Positions 35,005 to 43,088 of a stretch of DNA of 64,000 nucleotides are shown here, piece by piece. The position numbers and the translations under genes were made by a program. Source of the stretch: Tractidigestivibacter scatoligenes. GTDB taxonomy: Bacteria; Actinomycetota; Coriobacteriia; Coriobacteriales; Atopobiaceae. The stretch covers positions 62,001-126,000 of the forward strand of contig NZ_LOJF01000011.1 in assembly GCF_001494635.1 (NCBI RefSeq), in the 5' to 3' direction. The notes under the pieces were generated by a model that saw only the letters and a program-made list of their open reading frames with translations, was not told the DNA's origin and searched no databases. How positions within the stretch are numbered: position 1 is the stretch's first letter; the number at the start of each line of letters is the position of its first letter.

Positions 35005-35709
35005 ATGGAAGAAGCGGATGAGAAGACAGCCAAGGCCCGCGGGACATCTCACGCCAGAACAATTTTGCGTGAGTGGAAGATATGGCTTGTCGTTCTCATT
35101 GTGGGAGCCGTTCTGGGGGCGTTTCTCTACGCGCGCATCTATCCCCTGGTGGCTCCCCAGCCCGAGCAGACCCAGCCCACCGTCCAGACCCTCTCCCCCA
35201 GCGTGGTCTTCTCGCGCGTGCAAGAGGAGGGCGAGCTGGTAAGCGCGTCGCAGGACTATGCCATAGTCGACAAGGTGACAGACTCCAACCGCGACTTCCT
35301 TGACCTCTTTGACGTTCCGTTCACCCAGAAGAGCTTCTGGTATCGCTATACGGGCACCATCAAGGCAGGCGTAGACCTCTCCACTGCGGAGTTCGAGCAG
35401 GACGAGGCGGACCAATCGCTGCTCCACGTGACGCTTGACCAGCCCTACATCATCTCGAACACGCCCGACATGGACAAGAGCGGCGTGCTCGAGGAGAACA
35501 ACAACATCTTCAACCCCATCACGGTGGAGGACTCCGACGCCTTTCGCAGACAGTGCGTCGAGAGAAGCGAGGAAGAGGCCGTTGCCGGCGGGCTTCTCGA
35601 CGAGGCCAAGACGAACGCCGAGGGCCAGTTGACGCAGATCTTCAACGCCGCCTTCGAGAAGGACACCTACACGCTGGACTTTACGCATCGAGACGCCGAG
35701 AGCGAGTAG
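35005..35709 (+). CDS. DUF4230 membrane-anchored protein
   Basis: The 234-residue protein has one N-terminal membrane segment (WLVVLIVGAVLGAFLYARIY, about 28-47) and a mainly extracytoplasmic domain. The domain pattern (SQDYAIVDKV..., FWYRYTGTIKAGVDLS) is that of DUF4230. Its function is unknown; family members are often found in Gram-positive and Bacteroidetes genomes beside envelope genes. AAAGGAGGC precedes the ATG. It shares an operon with the MerR-like regulator and lies before telA. Confidence 0.8.
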   Translation: MEEADEKTAKARGTSHARTILREWKIWLVVLIVGAVLGAFLYARIYPLVAPQPEQTQPTVQTLSPSVVFSRVQEEGELVSASQDYAIVDKVTDSNRDFLDLFDVPFTQKSFWYRYTGTIKAGVDLSTAEFEQDEADQSLLHVTLDQPYIISNTPDMDKSGVLEENNNIFNPITVEDSDAFRRQCVERSEEEAVAGGLLDEAKTNAEGQLTQIFNAAFEKDTYTLDFTHRDAESE

Positions 35710-35773
35710 CGCGCGGGCACGGGCCGCACGGCGGCGAGCGTGGTAGGAGGTGCGGCAGGCGCTTCGACGGAAA

Positions 35774-35942
35774 ACGCGCCTCGGGCGAGAAAATGACGCC
35801 CGAGCAAGGGGTTTATACGGGATTCCGTACGAGACGCGCCCTCCGGCGCCGATTTCTCGCCCGAGAGGCCCTTTCGTACGGAATCGCTGCGGCAACGCGC
35901 CCACGGGCGCCAGAATGACGCCCGGGCAAGCCTTTCGTACGT
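35774..35942. repeat. Three tandem copies of a 60-bp unit
   Basis: Units begin with ACGCGCC at 35774, 35834 and 35895 (periods 60 and 61). Each has a GCGCC...GGCGCC-type palindromic core, then a GACGCCCG- or CTCGCCCG-like block, then TTTCGTACG (TTTATACGG in the first). The full 343-bp gap between the DUF4230 and telA genes is otherwise empty. A TAGAAT box at 36000-36005 may be the telA promoter. Related units are at 17811-17905 and a partial one at 54766-54790. Confidence 0.8.
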
Positions 35943-36052
35943 CCCTCTCCGCACGCGGGACCACTCCGTTCTTCTCGCCTATCGCCCTGCCCCACAGGGT
36001 AGAATTGCGGCAATGCATCACGCGCGCACGCACCCAGACCTCTGGAGGAACC

Positions 36053-37207
36053 ATGGCCAAGAGCACGCAGGACTTCGATATGGACATCCCCGAGCCCGAG
36101 CTGGAGTTTGGCGACCCCAAGCCTTCGACGTCAGACCCTGCCCCCGCTGCAACGCCCGCGCCTGCAGACGACGCCGCCCAGTCCCTCTCGCCAGCCGAGC
36201 GAGAGAAGGTCGAGTCCTTTGTCGAGAAGATCGACATCACGGACACCGCAGGCGTCCTCTCCTACGGCGTGGGCTCCCAGCGCAAGGTTTCCGAGTTCTC
36301 CGAGCGTGCCCTGGCCGGCGTGCGCAACAACGACCTCGGCGAGATTGGCAACGACATTAGCTCGCTCATCGTGACACTCAAGGACTTTGACCCCGACAAG
36401 CAGGAGAAGTCCGGGCCTCTCGCCATCTTCCACAAGGCGAAGAACAACCTTGAGGCGCTGCGCACGCGCTACACCGCAGTCGAGAAGAACGTGCGCGAGA
36501 TCTCGGACACCCTCGAGGGCCACCAGCGCACGCTCCTCAAGGACATTGCCACGCTCGACCAGCTCTACGCGCTGAACGAGGCGTACTTCAAGGAACTCAC
36601 GATGTACGTGGTGGCCGGCAAGGAGAAGCTCGAGCAGGTGCGCAGCGGCGAGCTTGCCCAGCTCCAGGCCAAGGCGGCGCAGACGGGCCTCGCCGAGGAC
36701 GCCCAGGCCGCGCGCGACCTGGCACAAAAGTGCGACCGCTTCGAGAAGCGCATCTACGACCTTGACCTCACGCGCCAGGTGGCACTCCAGACGGCGCCGC
36801 AGATTCGCATGGTCCAGAACTCCGACGCGGTGATGGCCGAGAAGATCCAGTCAACGGTGGTCAACACCATCCCGCTCTGGAAGAACCAGATGGTCATCGC
36901 CCTGGGCATCGAGCACGCCACACAGGCCGCCCGCGCCCAGCGCGAGGTTGCCGATATGACCAACGAGCTTCTCAAGAAGAATGCCGACAAGCTCAAGGTG
37001 GCTACCGTTGACTCCGCCCGCGAGGCAGAGCGCGGCGTGGTGGACATCGAGACGCTCAAGCACACCAACGAGCAGCTCATCTCGACGCTTGACGAGGTCA
37101 AGCGCGTGCAGGCGGAGGGCCGAGAGAAGCGCCGCCAGGCCGAGGGCGAGCTCACGCAGATCGAGGAAGAGCTCAAGGCCAAGCTCCTCGAAGCCTCGCG
37201 GGATTAG
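36053..37207 (+). CDS. telA: TelA/KlaA family toxic-anion resistance protein
   Basis: The 384-residue protein has the TelA domain over most of its length, rich in helices, after a Pro/Ala/Asp-rich N-terminal tail. TelA homologues are linked to tellurite and envelope-antibiotic tolerance, but their biochemical role is not settled. GGAGGAACC precedes the ATG at 36053; a longer open frame upstream (from 35750) runs through the tandem repeats and is not coding. An XpaC-family gene, the usual TelA partner, lies nearby on the opposite strand at 38640. Confidence 0.9.
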   Translation: MAKSTQDFDMDIPEPELEFGDPKPSTSDPAPAATPAPADDAAQSLSPAEREKVESFVEKIDITDTAGVLSYGVGSQRKVSEFSERALAGVRNNDLGEIGNDISSLIVTLKDFDPDKQEKSGPLAIFHKAKNNLEALRTRYTAVEKNVREISDTLEGHQRTLLKDIATLDQLYALNEAYFKELTMYVVAGKEKLEQVRSGELAQLQAKAAQTGLAEDAQAARDLAQKCDRFEKRIYDLDLTRQVALQTAPQIRMVQNSDAVMAEKIQSTVVNTIPLWKNQMVIALGIEHATQAARAQREVADMTNELLKKNADKLKVATVDSAREAERGVVDIETLKHTNEQLISTLDEVKRVQAEGREKRRQAEGELTQIEEELKAKLLEASRD

Positions 37208-37353
37208 CTATTGGCCAGCCTGTCGTCGTTATTGAACTGAGAGCTGCCGTCGCGAGTCCCTCGTCTCTCGTTGGGCGTGCACGCAGCAACTCTCGAAATA
37301 GTCCCTCGTCGACTGGCGTCGGGGGCCGAACAACAAATGTGAGAGAAGGATCG

Positions 37354-37803
37354 ATGGAGAAGCTCCCACTACTCCAGAAGGTATACGAGGCCTGGTCCGC
37401 CCTGGCGGATGGGCGCGTCGAGACGGGCGATCAGGAGGCGTCGGTCACCTCCTCGAACGGGGCAAAGCGCTACACCGTCACCTGGGATGGGGACACCTAT
37501 GCCTCCAACGACAGCGCAAGCTACTGGCAAGGCTATGCCGGCTACCCCGTCCTAGCGGTCATGATGAAAGAGGGGCGGCTGCCCTACGACAGAGAACTCG
37601 CAGAGAGGCTCTCTGGCGTCGACTGGAACGCCCTCAACAAGAAGCACAAGCGTAACTACCAAGCAGCAGCCGAGGAAGCGTTCGAGGCAGCCGGCTTCAC
37701 GCCCGAGGAAAAAGCCAGGGCACAAGCCGATGGCGAGGGCATCCTCGAGACGCTCTCTCAGCTCCCGCTACAGATCAAGCGCAAAGGCCGCCCAGCCAAA
37801 TAG
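37354..37803 (+). CDS. Hypothetical protein
   Basis: The 149-residue product is not recognised. It is soluble, acidic in the first half and basic at the end (IKRKGRPAK). It has a YTVTWDGDTYASNDSASYW segment that suggests a small beta-rich N-terminal part and helices after it. GAAGGAT lies before the ATG at 37354. It follows telA by 146 bases on the same strand. The gap between them holds two copies of AGTCCCTCGTC (37255 and 37300) and no other signal. Confidence 0.65.
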   Translation: MEKLPLLQKVYEAWSALADGRVETGDQEASVTSSNGAKRYTVTWDGDTYASNDSASYWQGYAGYPVLAVMMKEGRLPYDRELAERLSGVDWNALNKKHKRNYQAAAEEAFEAAGFTPEEKARAQADGEGILETLSQLPLQIKRKGRPAK

Positions 37804-37884
37804 GGGCTTGGCGGCAATATTTCCAGATCCTGTAACGGCCTTCCTGATTATTCGATCGGGACACGACATGGGTTTGTTCTTTCC

Positions 37885-38370
37885 TCGCTAGCCATCGGCG
37901 AACTCGGCAAGGTCACAAAGGTAATCAATGCCGCAGGGGTCTCCGGCCACATGGCTAGCCCAGAGACGATCGTGCGCATCAATGCCCTTGGAACCGTATA
38001 CGTAAACCAGGAGTTCTACAAGGTCATGGACGGGGGCGCAATCGTCGACATCGCATCGCAGGGAGGCTACATGCTTCCGGGCTTCATGACGCCCCGCCGC
38101 ACCTACCCTCTTGCGCTTACAGACGAGGACGCCTTCGTAAAGAAGCTGGTCCGTCGTGCCTCGATCATGCACAACGAGGAAGCCGACCCGCAGGTGGCGT
38201 ACATGATTACGAAGAACTTCGTTCACTGGTACTCCGCAGGCTGCGCACTCAAGTATATGAGACATCACGACATCCGCGTGCTGAGCGTCAGCCCCGGGTA
38301 CGTCGAAACCCCCATGACCGAGAAGGAAAGGGGCAAGGCCACAGACATGCGGCCCCAATGGCAGGGCTAG
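37885..38370 (+). pseudogene. Truncated short-chain dehydrogenase remnant
   Basis: In one frame the translation reads LAIGELGKVTKVINAAGVSG and then continues through a Tyr/Lys-like YMITKNFV active-site region to SVSPGYVETPMTEKER. This matches the middle and end of classical SDR enzymes. The N-terminal Rossmann TGxxxGxG region is missing, and sequence before 37885 has no SDR character. No ribosome site fronts the internal ATG at 37951. It is best read as a 5'-truncated pseudogene rather than a working 139-residue protein. Confidence 0.7.
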
Positions 38371-38426
38371 CCAAGGTTGGGGAACATCGAGAGCAAGTTG
38401 TGGGACTTTTCCGGCTCAAGGAAGCG

Positions 38427-38499
38427 AATTACGCACGGCTGCGCTGGCGACAAATACCAACTGGGCTTTTGTCGGCGAGAAGCTCAGCCGTGCGTAATT
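38427..38499. repeat. Palindrome, type F
   Basis: Perfect 15-base arms (AATTACGCACGGCTG at 38427-38441 and its complement at 38485-38499) enclose an inner inverted repeat, CGACAAA / TTTGTCG. It lies just past the truncated dehydrogenase and could form a two-stem cruciform or RNA structure. No second copy was seen. Confidence 0.8.
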
Positions 38500-38510
38500 T
38501 CTTCTCTGCG

Positions 38511-38602
38511 GGGCTGCCGTCGTACCGTCGGGGCTGCCGTCGTGCCGTCGGGGCTGCCGTCGTGCCGTCGGGGCTGCCGTCGGGGCTGCCGTCGTGCCAT
38601 CC
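38511..38602. repeat. 20-bp tandem repeat
   Basis: The unit GGGCTGCCGTCGTGCCGTCG starts at 38511, 38531 and 38551. A 12-base truncated copy at 38571 and one more diverging copy at 38583 follow. It lies between the type F palindrome and the xpaC stop. Frame-free and non-coding, it could vary in copy number between strains. Confidence 0.9.
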
Positions 38603-38639
38603 CCACTGACGTGAGCGCATCCGACGAGAACCCTGTAAC

Positions 38640-39737
38640 TTAATCCCGCTCGGAGAGGCCGTCTTGCTCGAGCATAGTGCGTAGGACCTCGATGTCGCTG
38701 TGGACGTCGATGGACTGGTCAAGCACCAGCTCATCAGAAAGCTTCGAGAGCGCCTCGTCCACCTGCGCAAACGAGGACCGCAGATCCGAGAGGGTCCTTA
38801 CGGCCTCTGGCCCGTTCGTATGTCCCTCGAGCTCGGCGTAGGACGCCGCAAGCTTGGCCGTGGTGGGCAGGTAATAGGTTGCCGCCCGCCTTAACTGCGA
38901 GGCAATCTCGGGGTGATGCATGACGTAGGCGCAGATATCCTCGCTCTTAGACGCGATGCGCTCAAGCGTGGCGCGAACCTCGGCCTCGCGAATCTTAGAT
39001 GCACAGTCGCTAATCTGCTTGGCACTCTGGGTGGCGGTGGCCAGCACCTCTCGCGCCTCTTCCGGCAGGGTGGATGAACCCGCGTCGGCATCCGCGGCGG
39101 CCGTTGGGCCAGCCGCAGCAGCTGCAGGCCGCGTCACCCGCGCGGCATTCCAAGCCTCATCGGTAAGATAGAGCGTCTTTTTGGCCCCGGCAACGTCCAG
39201 ATGCCCCTCGGGAATAAGCCCCCTCGAGATCGCCTCATCAAGCACCGAGACTAGCTCGGGCACGGCGACGCCCGCCTCACCGGCAAGTTCGGGCACGGAA
39301 ACGCTCTGCCTGTCCCCCACGGCCTTGTCAACGCGACGCAGCGTCTGGGCAAAGTTCTTCTCGTGAGAACCTCTTCCCACCAGGCGCGCGCCGAGGATGG
39401 CCACAACAGCCCCAAGCGCCATGGTCACGATGCCAGAGGGTGGCCCAAGAAAAAGAAGCCCCAGTCCCACCACAAGAAGGGGGAGTGCCAGGAAGACGAG
39501 AAGGGCAAAGCCAACCCACATGCGCCACCGCGCGCGACTTGCGTCCTCCGGGTCGCTGATGACGTAGGGCGAGAGCTCAGGGCGCCCAAAGGTGCTCAGC
39601 TGCCGCCCTACGTCACGGACCGCCTTCTCGATCGACTTCGAGACGCCGGAGAGGTCAATCTGCGAGAAGGCCTCGCCCACCTGCCGCGCGGCATCGGTGC
39701 CGGCGCGTCGTATGTTGTCGAAGTCCTTCTCGTCCAT
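38640..39737 (-). CDS. xpaC: XpaC-family protein (halogen_hydrol domain)
   Basis: The 365-residue protein has an acidic N-terminal region and two adjacent membrane segments near residues 72-115. A winged-helix-like part follows (SVPELAGEAGVAVPELVSVL), then a helical C-terminal domain of the XpaC/PF10112 type. XpaC proteins were named for hydrolysis of a chromogenic phosphate, but their true role is unknown and they usually travel with telA, as here (36053, opposite strand). GGAGATCAGG precedes the ATG at 39737. The gene lies directly after a perfect hairpin at 39751-39777. Confidence 0.8.
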   Translation of the reverse strand: MDEKDFDNIRRAGTDAARQVGEAFSQIDLSGVSKSIEKAVRDVGRQLSTFGRPELSPYVISDPEDASRARWRMWVGFALLVFLALPLLVVGLGLLFLGPPSGIVTMALGAVVAILGARLVGRGSHEKNFAQTLRRVDKAVGDRQSVSVPELAGEAGVAVPELVSVLDEAISRGLIPEGHLDVAGAKKTLYLTDEAWNAARVTRPAAAAAGPTAAADADAGSSTLPEEAREVLATATQSAKQISDCASKIREAEVRATLERIASKSEDICAYVMHHPEIASQLRRAATYYLPTTAKLAASYAELEGHTNGPEAVRTLSDLRSSFAQVDEALSKLSDELVLDQSIDVHSDIEVLRTMLEQDGLSERD

Positions 39738-39750
39738 CCTGATCTCCCAT

Positions 39751-39777
39751 GAGACAAAGGGACTGTCCCTTTGTCTC
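39751..39777. repeat. Perfect hairpin between guaB and xpaC
   Basis: GAGACAAAGGGA-CTG-TCCCTTTGTCTC is a perfect 12-bp stem followed by one more CTTTGTCTC (39778-39786). It lies between the guaB stop and the xpaC ribosome site. On the minus strand no T-run follows, so it is not a classical terminator. Confidence 0.75.
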
Positions 39778-39789
39778 CTTTGTCTCATT

Positions 39790-41307
39790 CTACGAGCGGA
39801 AGTTCACCTGCTGGCTGGAGTCCTTGAGCAGCACGTCGTGTGCGCCGCCCTCGACAAGCGACGTGGCCGAGACAAGCGTGAGCTTTGCCTTGTCGCGGAA
39901 CTCGGCAAGGTCGAGCGCACCGCAGTTGCACATCGTGGAACGGACCTTGAGCAGCGAGTTGTCGACGTTCTCCTTGAGCGGGCCGGCGTACGGCACGTAG
40001 GAGTCGACGCCCTCGACAAACGAGAGGCCCTTCTTGCTGCCGCCCAGGTCGTAGCGCTGCCAGTTGCGGGCGCGCGCGGAGCCCTCGCCCCAGTACTCCT
40101 TCATGTAGGAGCCGTTCACGTTGACACGACGCGTGGGGCTCTCGTCAAAGCGGGCAAAGTAGCGGCCGAGCATGAGGAAGTCTGCGCCCATGGCCAGCGC
40201 AAGCGTCATGTGGTAGTCGTAGACGATGCCGCCATCGGAGCACACGGGCACGTAGACGCCGGTCTCCTCGTAGTACTCGTCGCGCGCGCGGCACACGTCG
40301 ATAAGCGCAGACGCCTGGCCACGGCCGATGCCCTTCTGCTCGCGGGTGATGCAGATGGAGCCCCCGCCAATGCCAACCTTCACGAAGTCAGCGCCGCAGT
40401 CTGCCAGGAAGCGGAAGCCCTCGGCGTCGACCACGTTACCCGCGCCCACGCGCACGGAGTCGCCGTAGTTCTCGCGAATCCACGCAAGCGTGCGCTTCTG
40501 CCACTCCGAGAAGCCCTCGGAGGAGTCGATGCACAGCACGTCGGCACCGGCATCCACCAGCTTGGGGACGCGCTCGGCGTAGTCGCGCGTGTTGATGCCG
40601 GCGCCCACGAGGTAGCGCTTGTGCTGGTCGAGAAGTTCGTCCGGGCGGGACTTGTGGGAGTCGTAGTCCTTGCGGAAGACGAGCGCAACCAGGCGATTAT
40701 CAGCATCGACAATGGGCAGCTGGTTGAGCTTGTTGTCCCAGATGATGTCGTTGGCGGTCTTGAGCGAGGTGCCGTCCTCCGCAACGATCATCTTCTCGCG
40801 CGGGGTCATGAATTCCGAGACGAGCTTGGCACGGTCGTCACGAGAGGGACGATAGTCGCGCGAGGTCACGATGCCCACGAGGTGCCCGTGGGAGGTGCCG
40901 TCGTCGGTGACAGGCATGGTGGAGTGGCCGGTGCGCTCCTTCATCTCCATGACCTGGCCGAGCGTCATGTCGGGCGTAAGCGTGGAGTCAGAGACCACAA
41001 AGCCGGCCTTGTAGGACTTCACCTCTCGCACCATAGCCGCCTCGTCGTCGGCGCTCTGGGAGCCGTAGATGAAGGAGAGGCCGCCCTCCTGGGCAAGCGC
41101 CACGGCAAGCTTGGGGCCAGAGACCGCCTGCATGATGGCCGAGACCATGGGGATGTTGAGGCTCAAGGCCGGCTCCTCGCCGCGCTTGTAGCGCACGAGG
41201 GGCGTGCGGAGCGAGACGTTCGCGGGGATGTTCTCCGCCGAGGAATAGCCAGGGACAAGCAGGTACTCAGAGAAGGTGTGCGATTCCCCTTCGAAGAACG
41301 TTGCCAT
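39790..41307 (-). CDS. guaB: Inosine-5'-monophosphate dehydrogenase
   Basis: IMPDH oxidises IMP to XMP, the first committed step to GMP. The 505-residue protein has the TIM-barrel with two inserted CBS motifs (about 105-230). The catalytic Cys is near 318 in [20 protein letters not shown], and the flap region has the [20 protein letters not shown] segment. From memory, these loop sequences are those of the Tritrichomonas/protist-like IMPDH branch rather than the common bacterial form. GTAGGAG precedes the ATG. The gene stands alone between the xpaC gene and the glycosyltransferase. Confidence 0.96.
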   Translation of the reverse strand: MATFFEGESHTFSEYLLVPGYSSAENIPANVSLRTPLVRYKRGEEPALSLNIPMVSAIMQAVSGPKLAVALAQEGGLSFIYGSQSADDEAAMVREVKSYKAGFVVSDSTLTPDMTLGQVMEMKERTGHSTMPVTDDGTSHGHLVGIVTSRDYRPSRDDRAKLVSEFMTPREKMIVAEDGTSLKTANDIIWDNKLNQLPIVDADNRLVALVFRKDYDSHKSRPDELLDQHKRYLVGAGINTRDYAERVPKLVDAGADVLCIDSSEGFSEWQKRTLAWIRENYGDSVRVGAGNVVDAEGFRFLADCGADFVKVGIGGGSICITREQKGIGRGQASALIDVCRARDEYYEETGVYVPVCSDGGIVYDYHMTLALAMGADFLMLGRYFARFDESPTRRVNVNGSYMKEYWGEGSARARNWQRYDLGGSKKGLSFVEGVDSYVPYAGPLKENVDNSLLKVRSTMCNCGALDLAEFRDKAKLTLVSATSLVEGGAHDVLLKDSSQQVNFRS

Positions 41308-41720
41308 GCGTGCGCGCTCCTACTCTCCGCAAATGCGGTACTGGTAGCCACTGTTGCGGGCCATTGTAGCATCCAAGGGACTGCTCTTTGGCCCCGGCCA
41401 CCGAGCTGCGAGAACGCACCACAGGTTGAAGCCGCAAGGCGAACGCCGCGAGAAGACGCCAGCCACTAGGTGGCTGGCCGGCCTGCAAAGCTCTGCTAGA
41501 AATGCCGCGCGTTTCAGACATTTAGGAATTTTTCGAACGGTTAGATCGGTTTAAACGTTCGGGATGCGCGGCACCACGGCGATGCCGCGAGATCTCGCCG
41601 GTTAGGCGCCCTTAAACAGCGAAATAGCGCGGCATTGAGAATGCGTGCCACTTCTGCCTGCCGCCACTCTTGCCAGCATCGTTCCCCCGGCCACATCGCA
41701 ACGCCACTGCTGCTTGTCCC
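41308..41720. other. Gene-free gap with palindrome type D
   Basis: This 413-bp stretch before guaB holds no convincing gene. Inverted arms AATGCCGCGC (41501-41510) and GCGCGGCATT (41627-41636) bound a 136-bp block that also contains CGAACG/CGTTCG and TTTAAAC motifs. The rest is featureless apart from the guaB ribosome site. Confidence 0.55.
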
Positions 41721-43025
41721 CTAGTTGCTAGCGTCCTCTCCCAGAACGTCCTCGACGTTCACGGCAATGTCGTGCTTGGTGGGAATCCACTCGACCTTCT
41801 TGAACAGGGCAACCACCGTCATCGGGATGTAGGTCATCATGAACAGCGGGAACGTGAACAGGTTGGTGAAGATAATCCAGCGCCTGCTCTTGTGACAGTG
41901 GATGTGCTTGCGCTCGGAGATGGTCGTGATGACGGCCAACAGGAAGAACACGATGTACATCGAGAAGAACGTCATGATCAGCGACCCCACGCACATGGAG
42001 AGCTCGGCCTCCGTGGCGATGAAGCCGTGGCTCAGGCTGCCCACAATGAGGTAGGTAGCGTTCACAAAGGCCGAGAGGAGCGTGAGGATCATGCCCGGCG
42101 CAATGGTCATGAGCATGTCGTACGAGGCAAAGCGCCCGTGGCGAATGCCGTGGAAGAGGTCCCTACAGTACGAGAAGAACACCTGGTAGAACCCCTTGGT
42201 CCAGCGCAGGCGCTGCACCCAGCTTGCCTTGAAGGTGACGGGCTGCTCGTCGAAGAACTCGGCCGGCGCATAGCCAATCTGGATGTTGTTCGCGCAGCAG
42301 AACGTTGAGAACTGGATGTCCTCCGTAAGCGTGTGGAAGTCCCATCCGTGCATTCCCTTGATGATCTTGCCCGAGACAAGCCAGCCCGAACCAGAGATGG
42401 CGCAGCTCGTGCCCACCATCATGCGGGCGTTGTTCAGGAACTTGCCCTCGCGCATGAACCATAGCGCGTTAGCGGCAGAAATCCAGCTGGAGTCGAAGTT
42501 CTTGGAGTTGCGGTAGCTCGTGCACACCAGGTAGCCGGCGTCGAAGGCGTCATTCATGATGCGGGTATAGTTGGGCGAGACCAGGTTGTCTGCGTCAAAT
42601 ACAAAGAAGCCCTCGTACTTGTCACCATATTCGTTGAGAATGCGGTCAAAGCCGTAGTCCATAGCCCAGCTCTTGCCGCGGCGAGCAAGGTCATTTCTGT
42701 CCCAGACAATGGCGCCGGCGCGCTCGGCCTCCTCGTGCGTGTTGTCGGTGCAGGCATCGCACACCACGAAGACGTCCATGAGCTCGCGCGGGTAGTCCTG
42801 GGCGAGAATGGACCGCACGAGATTGCCAATGACCGGCTCTTCGTTGTGTGCGGAGATAAAGAACGCGTAGCGGTGCAGCTTCTTTGCGGCCGGCAGCTTG
42901 ACGGTGCCGCGGGCAGCCACGCGGATGAGGTAGACAAACTGGTAGAAGTACGCCAGCGTGAAGAAGAGCCACACGACCATGTTGAAGATAACGATGGGCG
43001 TGAGTCCGATCCTGTTGAACTCCAT
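41721..43025 (-). CDS. Membrane family-2 glycosyltransferase
   Basis: The 434-residue protein has an N-terminal membrane segment (about 9-35) and a cytosolic GT-A domain. The domain carries a DADN motif near 144, TEDIQF near 240 and QRLRW near 272, as in processive family-2 enzymes. Three or four C-terminal membrane segments follow (about 300-410). Such enzymes polymerise and export polysaccharide or build glycolipid. No partner polysaccharide genes are nearby, so the product is unknown. The ribosome site before the ATG is weak (GAGAGAGAG). It lies 63 bases downstream of rluD on the same strand. Confidence 0.9.
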   Translation of the reverse strand: MEFNRIGLTPIVIFNMVVWLFFTLAYFYQFVYLIRVAARGTVKLPAAKKLHRYAFFISAHNEEPVIGNLVRSILAQDYPRELMDVFVVCDACTDNTHEEAERAGAIVWDRNDLARRGKSWAMDYGFDRILNEYGDKYEGFFVFDADNLVSPNYTRIMNDAFDAGYLVCTSYRNSKNFDSSWISAANALWFMREGKFLNNARMMVGTSCAISGSGWLVSGKIIKGMHGWDFHTLTEDIQFSTFCCANNIQIGYAPAEFFDEQPVTFKASWVQRLRWTKGFYQVFFSYCRDLFHGIRHGRFASYDMLMTIAPGMILTLLSAFVNATYLIVGSLSHGFIATEAELSMCVGSLIMTFFSMYIVFFLLAVITTISERKHIHCHKSRRWIIFTNLFTFPLFMMTYIPMTVVALFKKVEWIPTKHDIAVNVEDVLGEDASN

Positions 43026-43088
43026 AGCAAGCTCTCTCTCACGTTGCCGCGCACGTCAAGCAATACGCACGCGGGACGGCTGCGTTAG

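Noticed and set aside
38511-38602. CRISPR array
   Set aside because: Units are contiguous 20-mers without spacers, and no cas genes are present.
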